Both the position numbers and the translations under genes were made by a program. This document shows, in pieces, positions 1-9,026 of a stretch of 64,000 bases of DNA (the first letter of the stretch is position 1; each line of letters opens with the position of its first letter). The DNA is from Hymenobacter radiodurans (GTDB lineage: Bacteria; Bacteroidota; Bacteroidia; Cytophagales; Hymenobacteraceae). Under the pieces are notes generated by a model. The model was given only the letters and a program-made list of their open reading frames with translations. It was not told the DNA's origin and searched no databases. The stretch is from NCBI RefSeq assembly GCF_004355185.1, contig NZ_CP037922.1:4372001-4436000 (forward strand), read 5' to 3'.

Positions 1-574
1 GCTGGCTGCTCTCTGTCTGAAACTGATAGCGTGACCTCAACAGGTTATTAACACTTAGGCCCACATAAAATTTAGGAGCCTCATACCATATTCCTGCGCC
101 TGCATCGATCTTACTATCAGAACTTTCAAAAGGCACACTCGGATCGTCTGCGTCATTTGCCCGATATGTACCCTTGCCTAAGTTATTGAAGATTCCTTGA
201 GCGCCGATACCTAACAAGCCTTCTCCAAGCTTAAAATGTTTTGAATAAGATAGCGCCGCAGTCGTTACGCTGGCTTCTCCTATAGTATTGCGATAAATAT
301 TTACTCCTATACCACCACCTAAAATGCGAACAGGAGTAGAAGCGGATAACAAGAAGGTACGGTCATTACCCCCTGGATCAAAGGTTCCGCCGTAATTAAA
401 GTACTGCTCCCGTACTATAGTTAAAACTTCCCCTTGTCCTTTAATTCCTGCATAAGCAGGGTTCAGAAACATGCCATTAAACCCGTAATGACTGAATTGA
501 GGCTGCTGTTGGGCAACGACAGTGCCAGTGGCTGCTAAAAGCAGAACCATAGCACCTAGTATAGATCTCTTCAT
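1..574 (-). CDS. PorP/SprF family membrane protein, C-terminally truncated by window edge
   Basis: The reading frame starts at the ATG complement at 574 and stays open to the first base, so the C-terminus lies outside the window. The product begins with a signal peptide (MKRSILGAMVLLLAATGTVV, then AQQQ), followed by the hallmark start of PorP/SprF proteins: QPQFSHYGFNGMFLNPAYAG. These are outer-membrane beta-barrel proteins associated with type IX secretion and gliding in Bacteroidota; many genomes hold several paralogues. The rest of the visible sequence (LGGGIGVNIYRNTIGEAS, then KHFKLGEGLLGIGAQG) has the alternating glycine/aromatic pattern of barrel strands. It is probably one of the accessory PorP-like paralogues, since no PorK/L/M/N genes are adjacent. 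The family assignment is secure; the exact role is inferred. Confidence 0.85.
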   Translation of the reverse strand, partial: MKRSILGAMVLLLAATGTVVAQQQPQFSHYGFNGMFLNPAYAGIKGQGEVLTIVREQYFNYGGTFDPGGNDRTFLLSASTPVRILGGGIGVNIYRNTIGEASVTTAALSYSKHFKLGEGLLGIGAQGIFNNLGKGTYRANDADDPSVPFESSDSKIDAGAGIWYEAPKFYVGLSVNNLLRSRYQFQTESSQ

Positions 575-714
575 ATAGGCACCCAATTTTAGCGCAGATT
601 TCAAGTAGGACATAATACCCTACGTAACTGATTCCAAATCTATGGAAAAAAGTCTGCGCATCAAACGAGCTACCCACGGGGGTTAGTGCCTAAAAATGCC
701 TCTGCTATTCTATT

Positions 715-1545
715 TTAAGCGTTTTGTTTATCGGTCTTATTCTTCTCTTTTCCGGCATCAGGTCCGTAGTGGTAACGGATATACTGCTCAATGGCACCTG
801 TCATAGAAGGAGCATTGGGATGCGGAGCCTCAATATCCAACTCTAGGCCAGCATCAATCACAGCTTTGGCTGTAGTGGGGCCAAACGCGGCAATGCGAGT
901 ACCATTTTGCTCAAAGTCAGGAAAGTTGACGAATAGCGAACTGATTCCGGAGGGGCTGAAGAAAGCAATACAATCGTATTTTACATCCGTCAGATCCGAA
1001 AGATCACTAGCCACGGTACGGTAAATCACTGCCTCTGTAAACTTAAAGTTATTGGCCCTCATAAACTCTGGAAGATCATCCTTACGGATATCAGAGCAGG
1101 GATACAAAAACTTTTCGCTTTTATGCTTTTTGATTACATCAAACAAGTCAGATGCCGTACGCTGGCCCACAAAGAGCTTACGCTTACGCAGGACAATGTA
1201 CTTCTGCAGGTAATTAGCAGTTTGCTCTGAAATGCAGAAATACTTCATCTCAGCAGGCATTTCCAGCTTTGCTTCTTGGCAAATACGGAAAAAATGATCT
1301 ACTGCGTTACGGCTCGTAAAGATAACGGCTGTGTACTCAGCGATATTGATTTTATCCTTGCGAAAATCCTTGTAAGAGACTGGCTCTACTTGGATAAATT
1401 CCCGGAAATCGACCTTGATGCCATACTTATCAGCAATTGCGAAGTAGGGTGATACATCGCCCGTTGGTTTTGGCTGGGTGACAAGAATGCTGGAGATACG
1501 CTTGGCGTGTCGGCCCGTCCCCGGTTTGTCTTTGCTCTCGGCCAT
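715..1545 (-). CDS. hemD: uroporphyrinogen-III synthase
   Basis: 276 aa protein of the HemD family, which closes and isomerises hydroxymethylbilane to uroporphyrinogen III in haem and sirohaem synthesis in the cytoplasm. Visible family features are the N-terminal ILVTQPKPTG, the AVIFTSRNAVDHFF segment of the first lobe, the second-lobe YRTV and CIAFFSPSGISSLF, and the late IAAFGPTTAKAV. The family is poorly conserved but this order is diagnostic. It is the last gene of a minus-strand group with DUF4271 (79 bp upstream) and a GT4 transferase; hemD next to a DUF4271 gene is a recurrent Bacteroidota arrangement. A TACCTTTG element on the minus strand at 1682-1689, inside the end of the DUF4271 gene, could give hemD its own promoter, but I find no matching -33 box. 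Confidence 0.9.
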   Translation of the reverse strand: MAESKDKPGTGRHAKRISSILVTQPKPTGDVSPYFAIADKYGIKVDFREFIQVEPVSYKDFRKDKINIAEYTAVIFTSRNAVDHFFRICQEAKLEMPAEMKYFCISEQTANYLQKYIVLRKRKLFVGQRTASDLFDVIKKHKSEKFLYPCSDIRKDDLPEFMRANNFKFTEAVIYRTVASDLSDLTDVKYDCIAFFSPSGISSLFVNFPDFEQNGTRIAAFGPTTAKAVIDAGLELDIEAPHPNAPSMTGAIEQYIRYHYGPDAGKEKNKTDKQNA

Positions 1546-1623
1546 AGAGGGTGGGTGAATGGGTATTTTTGGAGCGATAAAAAAGTGTGCAAAACGCGGC
1601 TCTGCGGCCCGCGTTCAATAATA

Positions 1624-2820
1624 TCAGTAAGTAAAAACGATCAACTTAAGCAATATGGTAAGAGGTATTACTTCTGTGGCGCAAAGGTACGAAAACAAAT
1701 GTAAATTAAGGAGGGATGTCCGACTATGTAGAGTACGCGTAACCCGCAGCATTGTCCCGACCAACATCAAGGAAACCACCCCATTGGATATCCATAGTAC
1801 TGTTTCAGGTAGGGTTTGATTGAGGGCTAGATAAAAGAGCATCACGATAGGTAAAAATAGACCCATGAATAGAATTGTGCGCACAAACTCACGGTACTGC
1901 ACCATTACCAATGGAGTAACGTCGAAGATGTAGCCCATTAGCTCCAAAAAGAGGTATTTGCCAAATACAAATGCAGCTACTAAGGCAGCGTAGAGCAGAA
2001 CTCGAACTACAATAGCGGACTCAGGCACATCGAACAGGCGACGCAGAATTACGATGCTCTGGATGTTGGTATGAATAGCAACTAGCAGCAAAGCGAAGGA
2101 GAGAGAGAACACAAATACCAGTAGCAGATTCAGCCAGGTGATGGTGGGTTTGGTCAGAAATGCCTCATCACTATTTGATTTACCAAGCAGCCTGTCGAAC
2201 TGATAGATGCGGGCGAAGCCGGGTTGATACGCAGCTTTGATGCCTCCGTACAACAGCCCAATCAGTAATAAGAAGCACAGAAATACATTTTGCCCTTGGT
2301 GGCCTCTCACCCTAAGCTGGGCCTGATATGGTGTAGGCTCTACTTTTCCCTTTGCAATGATCGTCAGAGCAGGGGTATTGGCAAAGGAGGAAACGTCGGG
2401 AGAAACGGCAGGATGCCAGACACACAGTAGATGTAGGCCCGCAGGAGTACCGGGGGGCAAAAGTTTCTCTAGGTCGATTGAGTAAGAGGCGGGTGTGGCG
2501 GCCGTAAAAACGAGCCTGTTATCTAAAAAAAGACTTAAATCTTTGCGCGCAGTGAAAGTAATGGGCAACTTCTGGCCGGGCCGAATGCTTACCCATTGAT
2601 AGTAAGCATTTGCTGGTGCGTGATAATCCGGGAGGTAAAGAATTAGCTGATTTCGGGGGGCGTCGAAGATGAGCCAATCGGTAGAAAGGCCGGTACGGGG
2701 GGCGGGAGGTAACAACTTGTATTCAGCAGCAGTAGCACTCAGCGACAATACTAGTAGCACCAGTTGCAGAAAAGCCCCCCAGCCCCTACTTCTACTTACA
2801 TTTGCACCTCTGAATATCAC
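1624..2820 (-). CDS. DUF4271 domain-containing membrane protein
   Basis: 398 aa. An N-terminal signal-like helix (about residues 14-31) is followed by an extracytoplasmic region of roughly 150 residues, then a C-terminal membrane domain with about six or seven hydrophobic segments (for example FLLLIGLLYGGIKAAY, LLLVFVFSLSFALLLVAI and IPLTILLKLIVFTY). The membrane part matches my memory of DUF4271, a Bacteroidota family commonly beside hemD. Its function is unknown; a link to the envelope is suggested by the exported domain. The gene starts 4 bp after the stop of the upstream GT4 transferase, so the two are almost certainly co-translated. Confidence 0.75.
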   Translation of the reverse strand: MIFRGANVSRSRGWGAFLQLVLLVLSLSATAAEYKLLPPAPRTGLSTDWLIFDAPRNQLILYLPDYHAPANAYYQWVSIRPGQKLPITFTARKDLSLFLDNRLVFTAATPASYSIDLEKLLPPGTPAGLHLLCVWHPAVSPDVSSFANTPALTIIAKGKVEPTPYQAQLRVRGHQGQNVFLCFLLLIGLLYGGIKAAYQPGFARIYQFDRLLGKSNSDEAFLTKPTITWLNLLLVFVFSLSFALLLVAIHTNIQSIVILRRLFDVPESAIVVRVLLYAALVAAFVFGKYLFLELMGYIFDVTPLVMVQYREFVRTILFMGLFLPIVMLFYLALNQTLPETVLWISNGVVSLMLVGTMLRVTRTLHSRTSLLNLHLFSYLCATEVIPLTILLKLIVFTY

Positions 2821-2824
2821 CGGT

Positions 2825-3892
2825 TTAAGAAGCTACTCGCTGTTGCGCAGTGCGGCTACGATACACGCCCAAAAACACACTCAACAGCACTGAAAAGGCC
2901 ACCAATACAACGATAAGGATTGTGTTGCCCAGCTCAGCGAAGTTGATCACAAATAAGATAACCACCAGATTTAATAAACCCAACAACATCACCGTACTAA
3001 TTTGCTGGAAGCCCATAGCCAGAATGCGATGATGCACATGGTTCTTATCAGGCGAGAATGGCGAACGACCGGCCATCATGCGGATCAGGAAAACCCGTAG
3101 CGTATCAAAGAGGGGAACGAACAGGATGCCGACGGCCACTGATGGAGCGGAAGCGCCAAATGGCTGGCCTAATTGGGCACCCATTTCAATAAATTGGATA
3201 GTGAGAATGGAGACGATGAAGCCACATACGAGTGAGCCAGTATCGCCCATAAAAATGGTGGCTCGGTGGAAGTTATAGCGCAGGAAGCCTAAAATGCCCC
3301 CCAACACGCACACCGACACATACACGTAATTGCCAAATTCGGAGCCACCATACCGGTAGAAAAAATACCCAAGCGTTGTGACGATAATGCTAACAATTGT
3401 GCCTGCTAAGCCATCTAAGCCATCTATCAGATTAATGGCGTTGGTGATGCCCACTATGACTAGGAAAGTGAAGGCATAGCTGATTCCAATCGGCAACTCA
3501 TGAATACCCAGAATCCCCTGAAAGCTTGTAATGCGCACATCGGCCATTACCATGACGATGCCGGTAGCAAGAAGCTGGCCCACAAACTTTTTAGTGACCG
3601 AAATGCTCACTAAGTCATCTTTCAAACCCACAAAGAACAGGACGATACAACCGGCCAGAAGCTGTTGAACACCGTTGTTGAGGTCGGCAAAGATGGTGAG
3701 AGCCGACATAAACCCCGCAAATACAGCTACGCCCCCCAAGCGGGGAGTAAGCGACTCATGCACGGTCCGCACGTTAGGCGTATCGAGCATGTTTTTGAGA
3801 TGGGCAATATAAATGATGGAAGGTACCGCAAACAGTGCCACTAAAAAGGACCACAAAAACGACAACCCCAGCGTAATTCCAATGGCATTCAT
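2825..3892 (-). CDS. GT4 undecaprenyl-phosphate sugar-1-phosphate transferase (WecA/TagO-like)
   Basis: 355 aa polytopic membrane enzyme of the MraY/WecA/TagO superfamily, which transfers a HexNAc-1-phosphate from UDP-sugar to undecaprenyl phosphate at the inner membrane, starting surface-glycan synthesis. Visible motifs in order: VHESLTPRLGG, the FVGLKDDL metal-binding aspartates, INLIDGLDGLAG, TIFMGDTGSL and the C-terminal HVHHRIL. The HVHHR ending and the missing MraY-specific region favour WecA/TagO over MraY. I place the start at the ATG at 3892 (MNAIGITLGLSFLW), which begins directly with a membrane segment; an upstream start would overlap the previous gene. First of a tight group with DUF4271 and hemD. 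The sugar specificity is unknown. Confidence 0.88.
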   Translation of the reverse strand: MNAIGITLGLSFLWSFLVALFAVPSIIYIAHLKNMLDTPNVRTVHESLTPRLGGVAVFAGFMSALTIFADLNNGVQQLLAGCIVLFFVGLKDDLVSISVTKKFVGQLLATGIVMVMADVRITSFQGILGIHELPIGISYAFTFLVIVGITNAINLIDGLDGLAGTIVSIIVTTLGYFFYRYGGSEFGNYVYVSVCVLGGILGFLRYNFHRATIFMGDTGSLVCGFIVSILTIQFIEMGAQLGQPFGASAPSVAVGILFVPLFDTLRVFLIRMMAGRSPFSPDKNHVHHRILAMGFQQISTVMLLGLLNLVVILFVINFAELGNTILIVVLVAFSVLLSVFLGVYRSRTAQQRVAS

Positions 3893-3956
3893 CACGTATT
3901 GGCTCAAAGATGAAGCAAACAACAGGATACGCTCCTGCTCATCTGCGCGTAAACTT

Positions 3957-4373
3957 TTACCCGTGCAGCACGCCTTCGCGGCCGAGCAGAGCAATAGGAA
4001 TCAGGTTGGCAGACACAATAGAATCGGGCACGAAGATGAACTTCTTATCGAAGATCTGCGGGCCACGATAGTAGCTTACCCAATACTGATTATTGAGGTG
4101 AAACAAATCAGGGTCAATAGGTTCGACGGGTACGGTGCTCCGGGGCTCTACTTCCGCAAATACATGCCGCAAGGTTGAAGTCCGCACCTTTTCGCCGTCC
4201 TCTAGCGTGCCATAGCCATTGGAACTAATGATAACATTGCTCAATGGATAGTCATTATGGTTGAGCAGATACACTTGCCAACCAGGCTTTCCCGCTTCCG
4301 TAGCCGCGGCCTCATCAGGTACGATAGCTATGGAGACGCCTTCCACCGGATCAAAAATAATATCTTCTTTCAT
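3957..4373 (-). CDS. conserved hypothetical protein, small beta-rich cytoplasmic
   Basis: 138 aa, no signal peptide or membrane segment. The sequence opens MKEDIIFDPVEGVSIAIV and continues with alternating hydrophobic stretches (GWQVYLLNHNDYPLSNVIIS) suggesting an all-beta domain; a conserved-looking core is YWVSYYRGPQIFDKKFIF. I recall homologues in Bacteroidota, some carrying a spurious phenylalanyl-tRNA synthetase name, but nothing here resembles an aminoacyl-tRNA synthetase. It lies 7 bp downstream of lipB on the same strand and is therefore probably co-transcribed with it. No function can be given. Confidence 0.65.
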   Translation of the reverse strand: MKEDIIFDPVEGVSIAIVPDEAAATEAGKPGWQVYLLNHNDYPLSNVIISSNGYGTLEDGEKVRTSTLRHVFAEVEPRSTVPVEPIDPDLFHLNNQYWVSYYRGPQIFDKKFIFVPDSIVSANLIPIALLGREGVLHG

Positions 4374-4380
4374 TCAATAA

Positions 4381-5160
4381 TCAAACAGACAGCTCAGCCT
4401 CCAGTAAAGCTGCCAGGTGAGGAAGCAAACGATTTTCTACTTCAGTAATTGGTACTGCGTAGCCCAACTCCTGCTGTAGAGAGGTAACAGTTTTGTCGGT
4501 GATGCCGCAGGGCACGATATGGCCGAAATACGTGAGGTCGGTATTTACGTTAAGCGCAAAGCCGTGCATGGTCACCCAACGGCTGCACTTCACCCCCATT
4601 GCGCAGATTTTGCGCGGCTGGGTGGCATTTTCCTCAAAGTCCAGCCACACGCCCGTTAGGCCGGCGATGCGGCCAGCAGTTAACCCGTATTCAGCTAGCG
4701 TACGAATAATAGCTTCTTCCAATACGCGTAGGTAGCGGTGGATATCGGTGAAGAAATTGTCGAGGTCAAGAATAGGATAACCTACCAACTGGCCGGGGCC
4801 ATGATAAGTAATGTCACCTCCCCGATTGATACGGTGAAACGTTGCTCCATGTAAGGCCAGTTCCGCTTCACTTAACAACAGATTTTCTTCTTTACCACTT
4901 TTGCCCAGCGTGTACACATGGGGGTGTTGGCAGAGCAGTAGGTAGTTGGGAGTCGGCTTGGGGGGCAAATTTGCTTCCGCGGCTTGCCGATTTTGCGTTT
5001 TTATAGCTACCGTAGCAGCCAGCAATTCCTCCTGATACGCCCACGCAGCTTCATACTCAATCAACCCGAGCCGCTCCACAATGACGTGGCGATTTTGCCC
5101 CCCAGCAGGTGCCACAGGCAAAAGCGCAGCCGTCGTTATTGAAGCAGGATTTGTATTCAT
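4381..5160 (-). CDS. lipB: octanoyltransferase (lipoyl synthesis)
   Basis: 259 aa. LipB moves octanoate from acyl-carrier protein to lipoyl domains of 2-oxoacid dehydrogenases and GcvH, the first step of lipoate assembly. Signature segments are LLCQHPHVYTLGKSG, the RGGDITYHGPGQLVGYPI nucleotide-like loop, KICAMGVKCSRWVTMHGFA with the catalytic Lys and Cys region, and VPCGITDKTVTSL containing the catalytic cysteine. I chose the ATG at 5160 (MNTNPAS); a longer frame begins at 5232 but would overlap the divergent gene, and a good promoter sits at 5184-5213. An insertion-like stretch (NRQAAEANLPPKPTP) in the N-terminal third contains the genome-typical G6C motif. Confidence 0.93.
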   Translation of the reverse strand: MNTNPASITTAALLPVAPAGGQNRHVIVERLGLIEYEAAWAYQEELLAATVAIKTQNRQAAEANLPPKPTPNYLLLCQHPHVYTLGKSGKEENLLLSEAELALHGATFHRINRGGDITYHGPGQLVGYPILDLDNFFTDIHRYLRVLEEAIIRTLAEYGLTAGRIAGLTGVWLDFEENATQPRKICAMGVKCSRWVTMHGFALNVNTDLTYFGHIVPCGITDKTVTSLQQELGYAVPITEVENRLLPHLAALLEAELSV

Positions 5161-5183
5161 CGATAAACGCTGAAATAAAGGCA

Positions 5184-5213
5184 CAAAGGTACTATATTCA
5201 GCGCCAAACCCAA
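5184..5213 (-). promoter_or_regulatory. lipB promoter, Bacteroidota sigma-A type
   Basis: On the minus strand the -33 box TTG (5211-5213) is separated by exactly 19 bp from TACCTTTG (5184-5191), matching the known Bacteroidota consensus TTG-N19-TAnnTTTG. It lies 24 bp upstream of the lipB ATG. This is the best promoter match in the window. Confidence 0.75.
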
Positions 5214-5230
5214 CCCACAACCATCTTGCC

Positions 5231-5590
5231 ATGCCTGGCTCCAGCCATCTGCTTGGTCACGCCGGCGAAGCGGCCGCGGCCGATTTTTTTCTAAAGCAGG
5301 GCTATACCGTCGCCCACCAAAACTACCGTTACCGGCGCGCTGAGGTAGACCTAATTGTGCAGCGAAGCACCGCATTACTGGTTTTTGTGGAAGTAAAAAC
5401 GCGCTCCTCCAGCCAATACGGCTACCCCGAAGAATTCGTAACGGAGCGCAAGCGTCAGCTTTTCCGCTTAGCTGCTGATCAGTATCAGGAAGAGGTAGAC
5501 TGGCGCGGCGATATTCGCTTTGATATTCTGGCGCTCACCCAACTTACCGATGGCTTTCGCATCGAACACTTCGAGGATGCCTTTTACTAA
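5231..5590 (+). CDS. YraN family protein (UPF0102, endonuclease-like fold)
   Basis: 119 aa, the usual length for YraN. Visible features are the N-terminal GHAGEAAAADFFLKQGY, the restriction-endonuclease-like core AEVDLIVQ followed by VFVEVKTRSSSQYG (the E-D-ExK arrangement of the PD-(D/E)xK fold), and VTERKRQLF. YraN proteins are near-universal and poorly characterised; a nuclease role in recombination or repair is predicted from the fold. Divergent from lipB. The start is the only ATG that preserves the N-terminal helix. Confidence 0.88.
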   Translation: MPGSSHLLGHAGEAAAADFFLKQGYTVAHQNYRYRRAEVDLIVQRSTALLVFVEVKTRSSSQYGYPEEFVTERKRQLFRLAADQYQEEVDWRGDIRFDILALTQLTDGFRIEHFEDAFY

Positions 5591-5631
5591 CCGATACTCT
5601 TATAGTAAAGTATGGCTGTAAAATGAGCAGC

Positions 5632-6579
5632 TTATTTCTGCTTTGACCCCGGCCGATCAGTAACAGCGTCGCGCTTGTCGAGCTTATCTTTCTCGTACAC
5701 CAGCACTCCGTTGCGGTTATATTCCTTAAAAAGAACTGGTTCCTTTACCTCGGGGTCGTAGCCGTTTTCTCCATAGAGATATTCGTAGTGCCGACGGTTA
5801 CGAAAACCCCAGTACTTAGCCCACTCTCCTACTTTTTTGCCGTTCTCAAACTGCCCATCCCAGTCCTTCTGCCCATTCTCCAGAAAGCGAGCGTATTCGC
5901 CTTCCAGCTTCCCGTTGTAGTAAGGTATTATCTCTTTGATCTTTGTGCGCTCCGCATCGTAATACGTGATTTCGGCGTCGCGCGGAAAGCCTTTCTCGTA
6001 GTGAATCTTCGTTAGCAGAATTCCTTCCCGATTGAACCGCTCCCAGCGCAAGTGCTTTGCTCCTATGGCGAAGTAGCCTGTTTCTACAATTTTGCCCCCC
6101 TGCATTTTTTTGTAAGGCCCATGCAGCACTTTATTATCGCCGGGGTCCACGCCCGCTCTGTCCTGCACAATCCGGCCTTTGCGCGCATCGAAATAATAGC
6201 GCGTAGGCACATACGGATCAGTGGGCTTGGGAGTGCGCATATAATAGAACTGCTCCGTAATCTGGTTGCGCCCCTTTGCTCCTGACTTCACGTAGGCCTT
6301 CTTGATTGGCTCCCCGAGGAAGATATTCTTCTTCTTTTTTGGCTTGCGCTCCGCGGCTTTTTCTTTTGCCCGGGCCGCCCGGGCCTCTTCTTTACTGAGC
6401 GTTACCTTCTTAGCAATCTTCCCACCCGTTGTGTCGCTAGTCTGAACCAACGAATCAGACAGCGTTGTGAGTGCTGGATCATCAGCCTTACTATTAAAGG
6501 AAACCGTTTTGCGTGAGCAAGCAGCGGCAGCTAATCCCAGCAAAACCAGCAGAACAAGTGAAAAGCGAAAGAAGCGCAT
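5632..6579 (-). CDS. YwqK/MORN-repeat lipoprotein
   Basis: 315 aa. The start at 6579 gives MRFFRFSLVLLVLLGLAAAACSRK, a lipoprotein signal with the lipid-modified Cys in AAAC. A Lys-rich linker (about residues 60-100) is followed by YwqK-type repeats, each of the form xGxxxxYxxxGxxxxxxxYxxG: HGPYKKMQGGKIVETGYF, LTKIHYEKGFPRDAEITYY, EIIPYYNGKLEGEYARFLEN and GQFENGKKVGEWAKYWGF. Databases call this a toxin-antitoxin antitoxin family, but in Bacteroidota such lipoproteins are common and have no partner toxin; none is seen here. I infer a surface or periplasmic structural role. It stands alone, with htpG further upstream on the same strand beyond a terminator. Confidence 0.75.
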   Translation of the reverse strand: MRFFRFSLVLLVLLGLAAAACSRKTVSFNSKADDPALTTLSDSLVQTSDTTGGKIAKKVTLSKEEARAARAKEKAAERKPKKKKNIFLGEPIKKAYVKSGAKGRNQITEQFYYMRTPKPTDPYVPTRYYFDARKGRIVQDRAGVDPGDNKVLHGPYKKMQGGKIVETGYFAIGAKHLRWERFNREGILLTKIHYEKGFPRDAEITYYDAERTKIKEIIPYYNGKLEGEYARFLENGQKDWDGQFENGKKVGEWAKYWGFRNRRHYEYLYGENGYDPEVKEPVLFKEYNRNGVLVYEKDKLDKRDAVTDRPGSKQK

Positions 6580-6702
6580 CGATGAAATAAGCAATATTCA
6601 AAGCCTCGAACGTAAAGATAACCTGATTTGGTGCCCGGCTTAATTTTGCCCCCCAAACGTGGTGGAAAGAAGTTATTTCAGAATGGGAAGTTTTACCAAA
6701 AC

Positions 6703-6734
6703 AAAACCCGCTGACTTACTAGTCAACGGGTTTT
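6703..6734 (-). terminator. intrinsic terminator after htpG
   Basis: A hairpin with arms ACCCG.TGACT and AGTCA.CGGGT around a TACT loop, flanked by AAAA on the left and TTTT on the right. It is read here as the htpG terminator (minus strand, 33 bp after the stop), but the flanking A and T runs would let it work in both directions. Confidence 0.65.
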
Positions 6735-6766
6735 GTACTACTTAAAACTACGTGTACTATTTAGTA

Positions 6767-8599
6767 CTACTCGGCAGCCAGTAAATCGGTGCTGCGCTTC
6801 ACAAAGGCCGTTAAGGCTTCACCTTTCAACATATTCTGCGACAGCAAAGCCAGATCGAATGCCTGACGGGCCAGCTTGCGGCCCGCTTCTTCATCGGCTT
6901 GCAGCACCCGTTGCGTAATGGCGTGGTTCGCATTCACGCTTACGGTGTAGCTGTCCGGCAGTGAGCCAAACATCGCCATTCCACCGCCGCCACCTGTGCG
7001 CTGCATATCCTTCATGCGGCGCATAAACTCAGGCATTGTAATAAGTACGGGCGCTTCCTGCGGCGACAAAGCATCTACCTGCACATGCATTTGCTCGTTG
7101 CTGATGGCCTTCGAGAACAGCTCCTGCAAGCGCGTTTTGTCGTCGTCGCTGAGTACGCTTTCGGTCGTTTCATCCTTCTCGATCAGCTTACCGATGGTAT
7201 CAGCGTCGACACGCTTGAACGTGGTCTTTTCGAGCTTCTGCTCTAGCTGGCCGATAAAGTGCGGATCGAGCACGGCTTCCAGTTTCAGCACATCGTAGCC
7301 CCTATCTTGGGCGGCCACTACGTAGCCATGCTGTGCTTCAGCGTCGGTGCTATACAGGATAACCAACTGATCGTTTTTATCCTTTTGATTGGCTTGCACA
7401 AACTCCTGGTACTCACTGAGGGTAAAGAATTTGCCCCCCACGTTCTGTACCAAGGCAAAATCCTTCGCCTTCTCATAAAACTTCTCGTCCGACAGCATGC
7501 CGTACTTCACAAACAGACCGATATCCGACCACTTTTGCTCGTAACCAGCCCGATCTTTCCGGAACAGCTCACCCAGCTTATCGGCTACCTTCTTGGTGAT
7601 ATAGGTATTGATTTTCCGTACGGCCGCATCGGCCTGCAGGAAACTACGCGACACGTTCAGCGGAATATCCGGCGAGTCGATTACGCCGTGCAGCAGCATC
7701 AGGAACTCGGGCACTACATCTTTTACCTCATCGGTAATAAATACCTGCCGCGAGTAGAGCTGAATCTTATTGCGCTGGAATTGCAGTTCATCCTTCACCT
7801 TCGGGAAGTACAGAATGCCCGTCAGGTTGAAGGGATAATCTACATTGAGGTGAATCCAGAATAGCGGTGCCTCCGAGAACGGATACAGTTCCTGATAGAA
7901 TTTGGTGTAGTCCTCATCCGTCAGTTCGGCCGGCTGCTTGGTCCAGATCGGTTGCGTTTGGTTAATGACCGTGCCTTCGAACTCAATTTCGATGGGCAGA
8001 AACTTGCAGTACTTGGTCAGGATGTTCCGTAGGCGAGCCTCTTCCAAAAACTCGTCGGAATCGGCGGCTACGTGCAGCACTACGTCAGTGCCGCGCTCTG
8101 CTTTCTCGGTAGTTTCGAGCGTAAACTCCGTGCTACCGTCGCAAGTCCAATGCGCACCTTCGGTACCTTCTTTATACGACTGAGAGAAAATCTCTACTTG
8201 ATCGGCTACCATGAAAGCCGAGTAGAAACCCAAGCCAAACTGACCGATAATCTGGTCTTTAGTCGCAGCATCCTTCTCCTTATACTTTTCTACAAACTCA
8301 GTAGCGCCGGAGAAAGCAATCTGGTTGATGTACTTCTTGATCTCCTCGCCCGTCATGCCGAGGCCACGGTCCGAGATGGTGATTTTGCGCGCTTCCTTAT
8401 CTAAGGTTACCCGCACTTTCAGCTCGCCCAGTTCGCCCTTGAACTCGCCTAGTTGCGCCAAGCTCTTCAGCTTTTGGGTGGCGTCCACGGCATTGGAAAC
8501 CAACTCCCGCAAAAAGATCTCGTGATCGGAGTAGAGAAACTTCTTGATGATGGGGAAGATGTTCTCGGTGTGAATCGAGATACTACCTGTCTCTTGCAT
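6767..8599 (-). CDS. htpG: molecular chaperone HtpG (Hsp90)
   Basis: 610 aa cytoplasmic ATP-dependent chaperone, close to the usual bacterial length. N-terminal GHKL ATPase motifs are visible: FLRELVSNAVDATQKL, ISDRGLGMT, IGQFGLGFYSAFMVAD and the GTDVVLHV strand. The middle domain has FPKVKDELQFQRNKIQLYSRQVFI with the catalytic-loop Arg, and DIPLNVSRSFLQ. The C-terminal dimerisation region includes MPEFMRRMKDMQRT. The start MQETGSISIHTENIF is the family's typical N-terminus. It is a single-gene unit between a terminator and a 0.4 kb upstream region in which I see no clear heat-shock element. Confidence 0.95.
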   Translation of the reverse strand: MQETGSISIHTENIFPIIKKFLYSDHEIFLRELVSNAVDATQKLKSLAQLGEFKGELGELKVRVTLDKEARKITISDRGLGMTGEEIKKYINQIAFSGATEFVEKYKEKDAATKDQIIGQFGLGFYSAFMVADQVEIFSQSYKEGTEGAHWTCDGSTEFTLETTEKAERGTDVVLHVAADSDEFLEEARLRNILTKYCKFLPIEIEFEGTVINQTQPIWTKQPAELTDEDYTKFYQELYPFSEAPLFWIHLNVDYPFNLTGILYFPKVKDELQFQRNKIQLYSRQVFITDEVKDVVPEFLMLLHGVIDSPDIPLNVSRSFLQADAAVRKINTYITKKVADKLGELFRKDRAGYEQKWSDIGLFVKYGMLSDEKFYEKAKDFALVQNVGGKFFTLSEYQEFVQANQKDKNDQLVILYSTDAEAQHGYVVAAQDRGYDVLKLEAVLDPHFIGQLEQKLEKTTFKRVDADTIGKLIEKDETTESVLSDDDKTRLQELFSKAISNEQMHVQVDALSPQEAPVLITMPEFMRRMKDMQRTGGGGGMAMFGSLPDSYTVSVNANHAITQRVLQADEEAGRKLARQAFDLALLSQNMLKGEALTAFVKRSTDLLAAE

Positions 8600-9026
8600 A
8601 GCGCCTTAAAAAATGAGTCTTGAAATAAAAAGTGGACAGAATTGCAGGACTCTATGAGCCCGCTTCCTGAATGCAGCGGATTTCAAAACCTGTTCCACGC
8701 TACTCGCGGCTGCCAGTTTGACACCTGTTTATATCTCAACTACAGCTTATCAGCCGAAAGCCGAAGTATAAAGCAAGTCTGTGTACACCTGATATAAAGG
8801 AAAGGCAACACTAGTCTTTAGCAACAAAATTTTGTGCTTGCAGACCCTTCTAGCTATCACAACCGATTGCACTCTCCTATCGCAAACGCTTGCATAGTTT
8901 ATCTAAAATTAGCCTGTTACTGAATCGATTACGGCACCGTAGTACGATTCTAACTTGGCAGCTGCTGTTGCCTGAGTGCACATTTACTACTACCTAATAA
9001 CTAACCATTTACAACAAATTCCACAT
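8600..9026. other. non-coding region between htpG and xylanase gene
   Basis: About 430 bp between divergent genes, which must hold the htpG promoter (minus) and the xylanase promoter (plus). I see no convincing TTG-N19-TAnnTTTG pair on either strand, no CIRCE-type repeat and no credible small gene. Confidence 0.5.

Noticed and set aside
1682..1689. Internal hemD promoter (TACCTTTG)
   Set aside because: The -7 word is right but has no -33 partner and lies in coding sequence.
2669..2893. Plus-strand frame opposite DUF4271 and similar antisense frames elsewhere
   Set aside because: They lie inside well-supported genes on the other strand and have no own features.
3957..4373. Phenylalanyl-tRNA synthetase alpha subunit
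   Set aside because: I recall this name for homologues, but at 138 aa without class-II synthetase motifs it cannot be one.
5632..6579. Antitoxin of a toxin-antitoxin pair
   Set aside because: The family name exists in databases, but the protein is a lipoprotein with YwqK repeats and no toxin gene is near.
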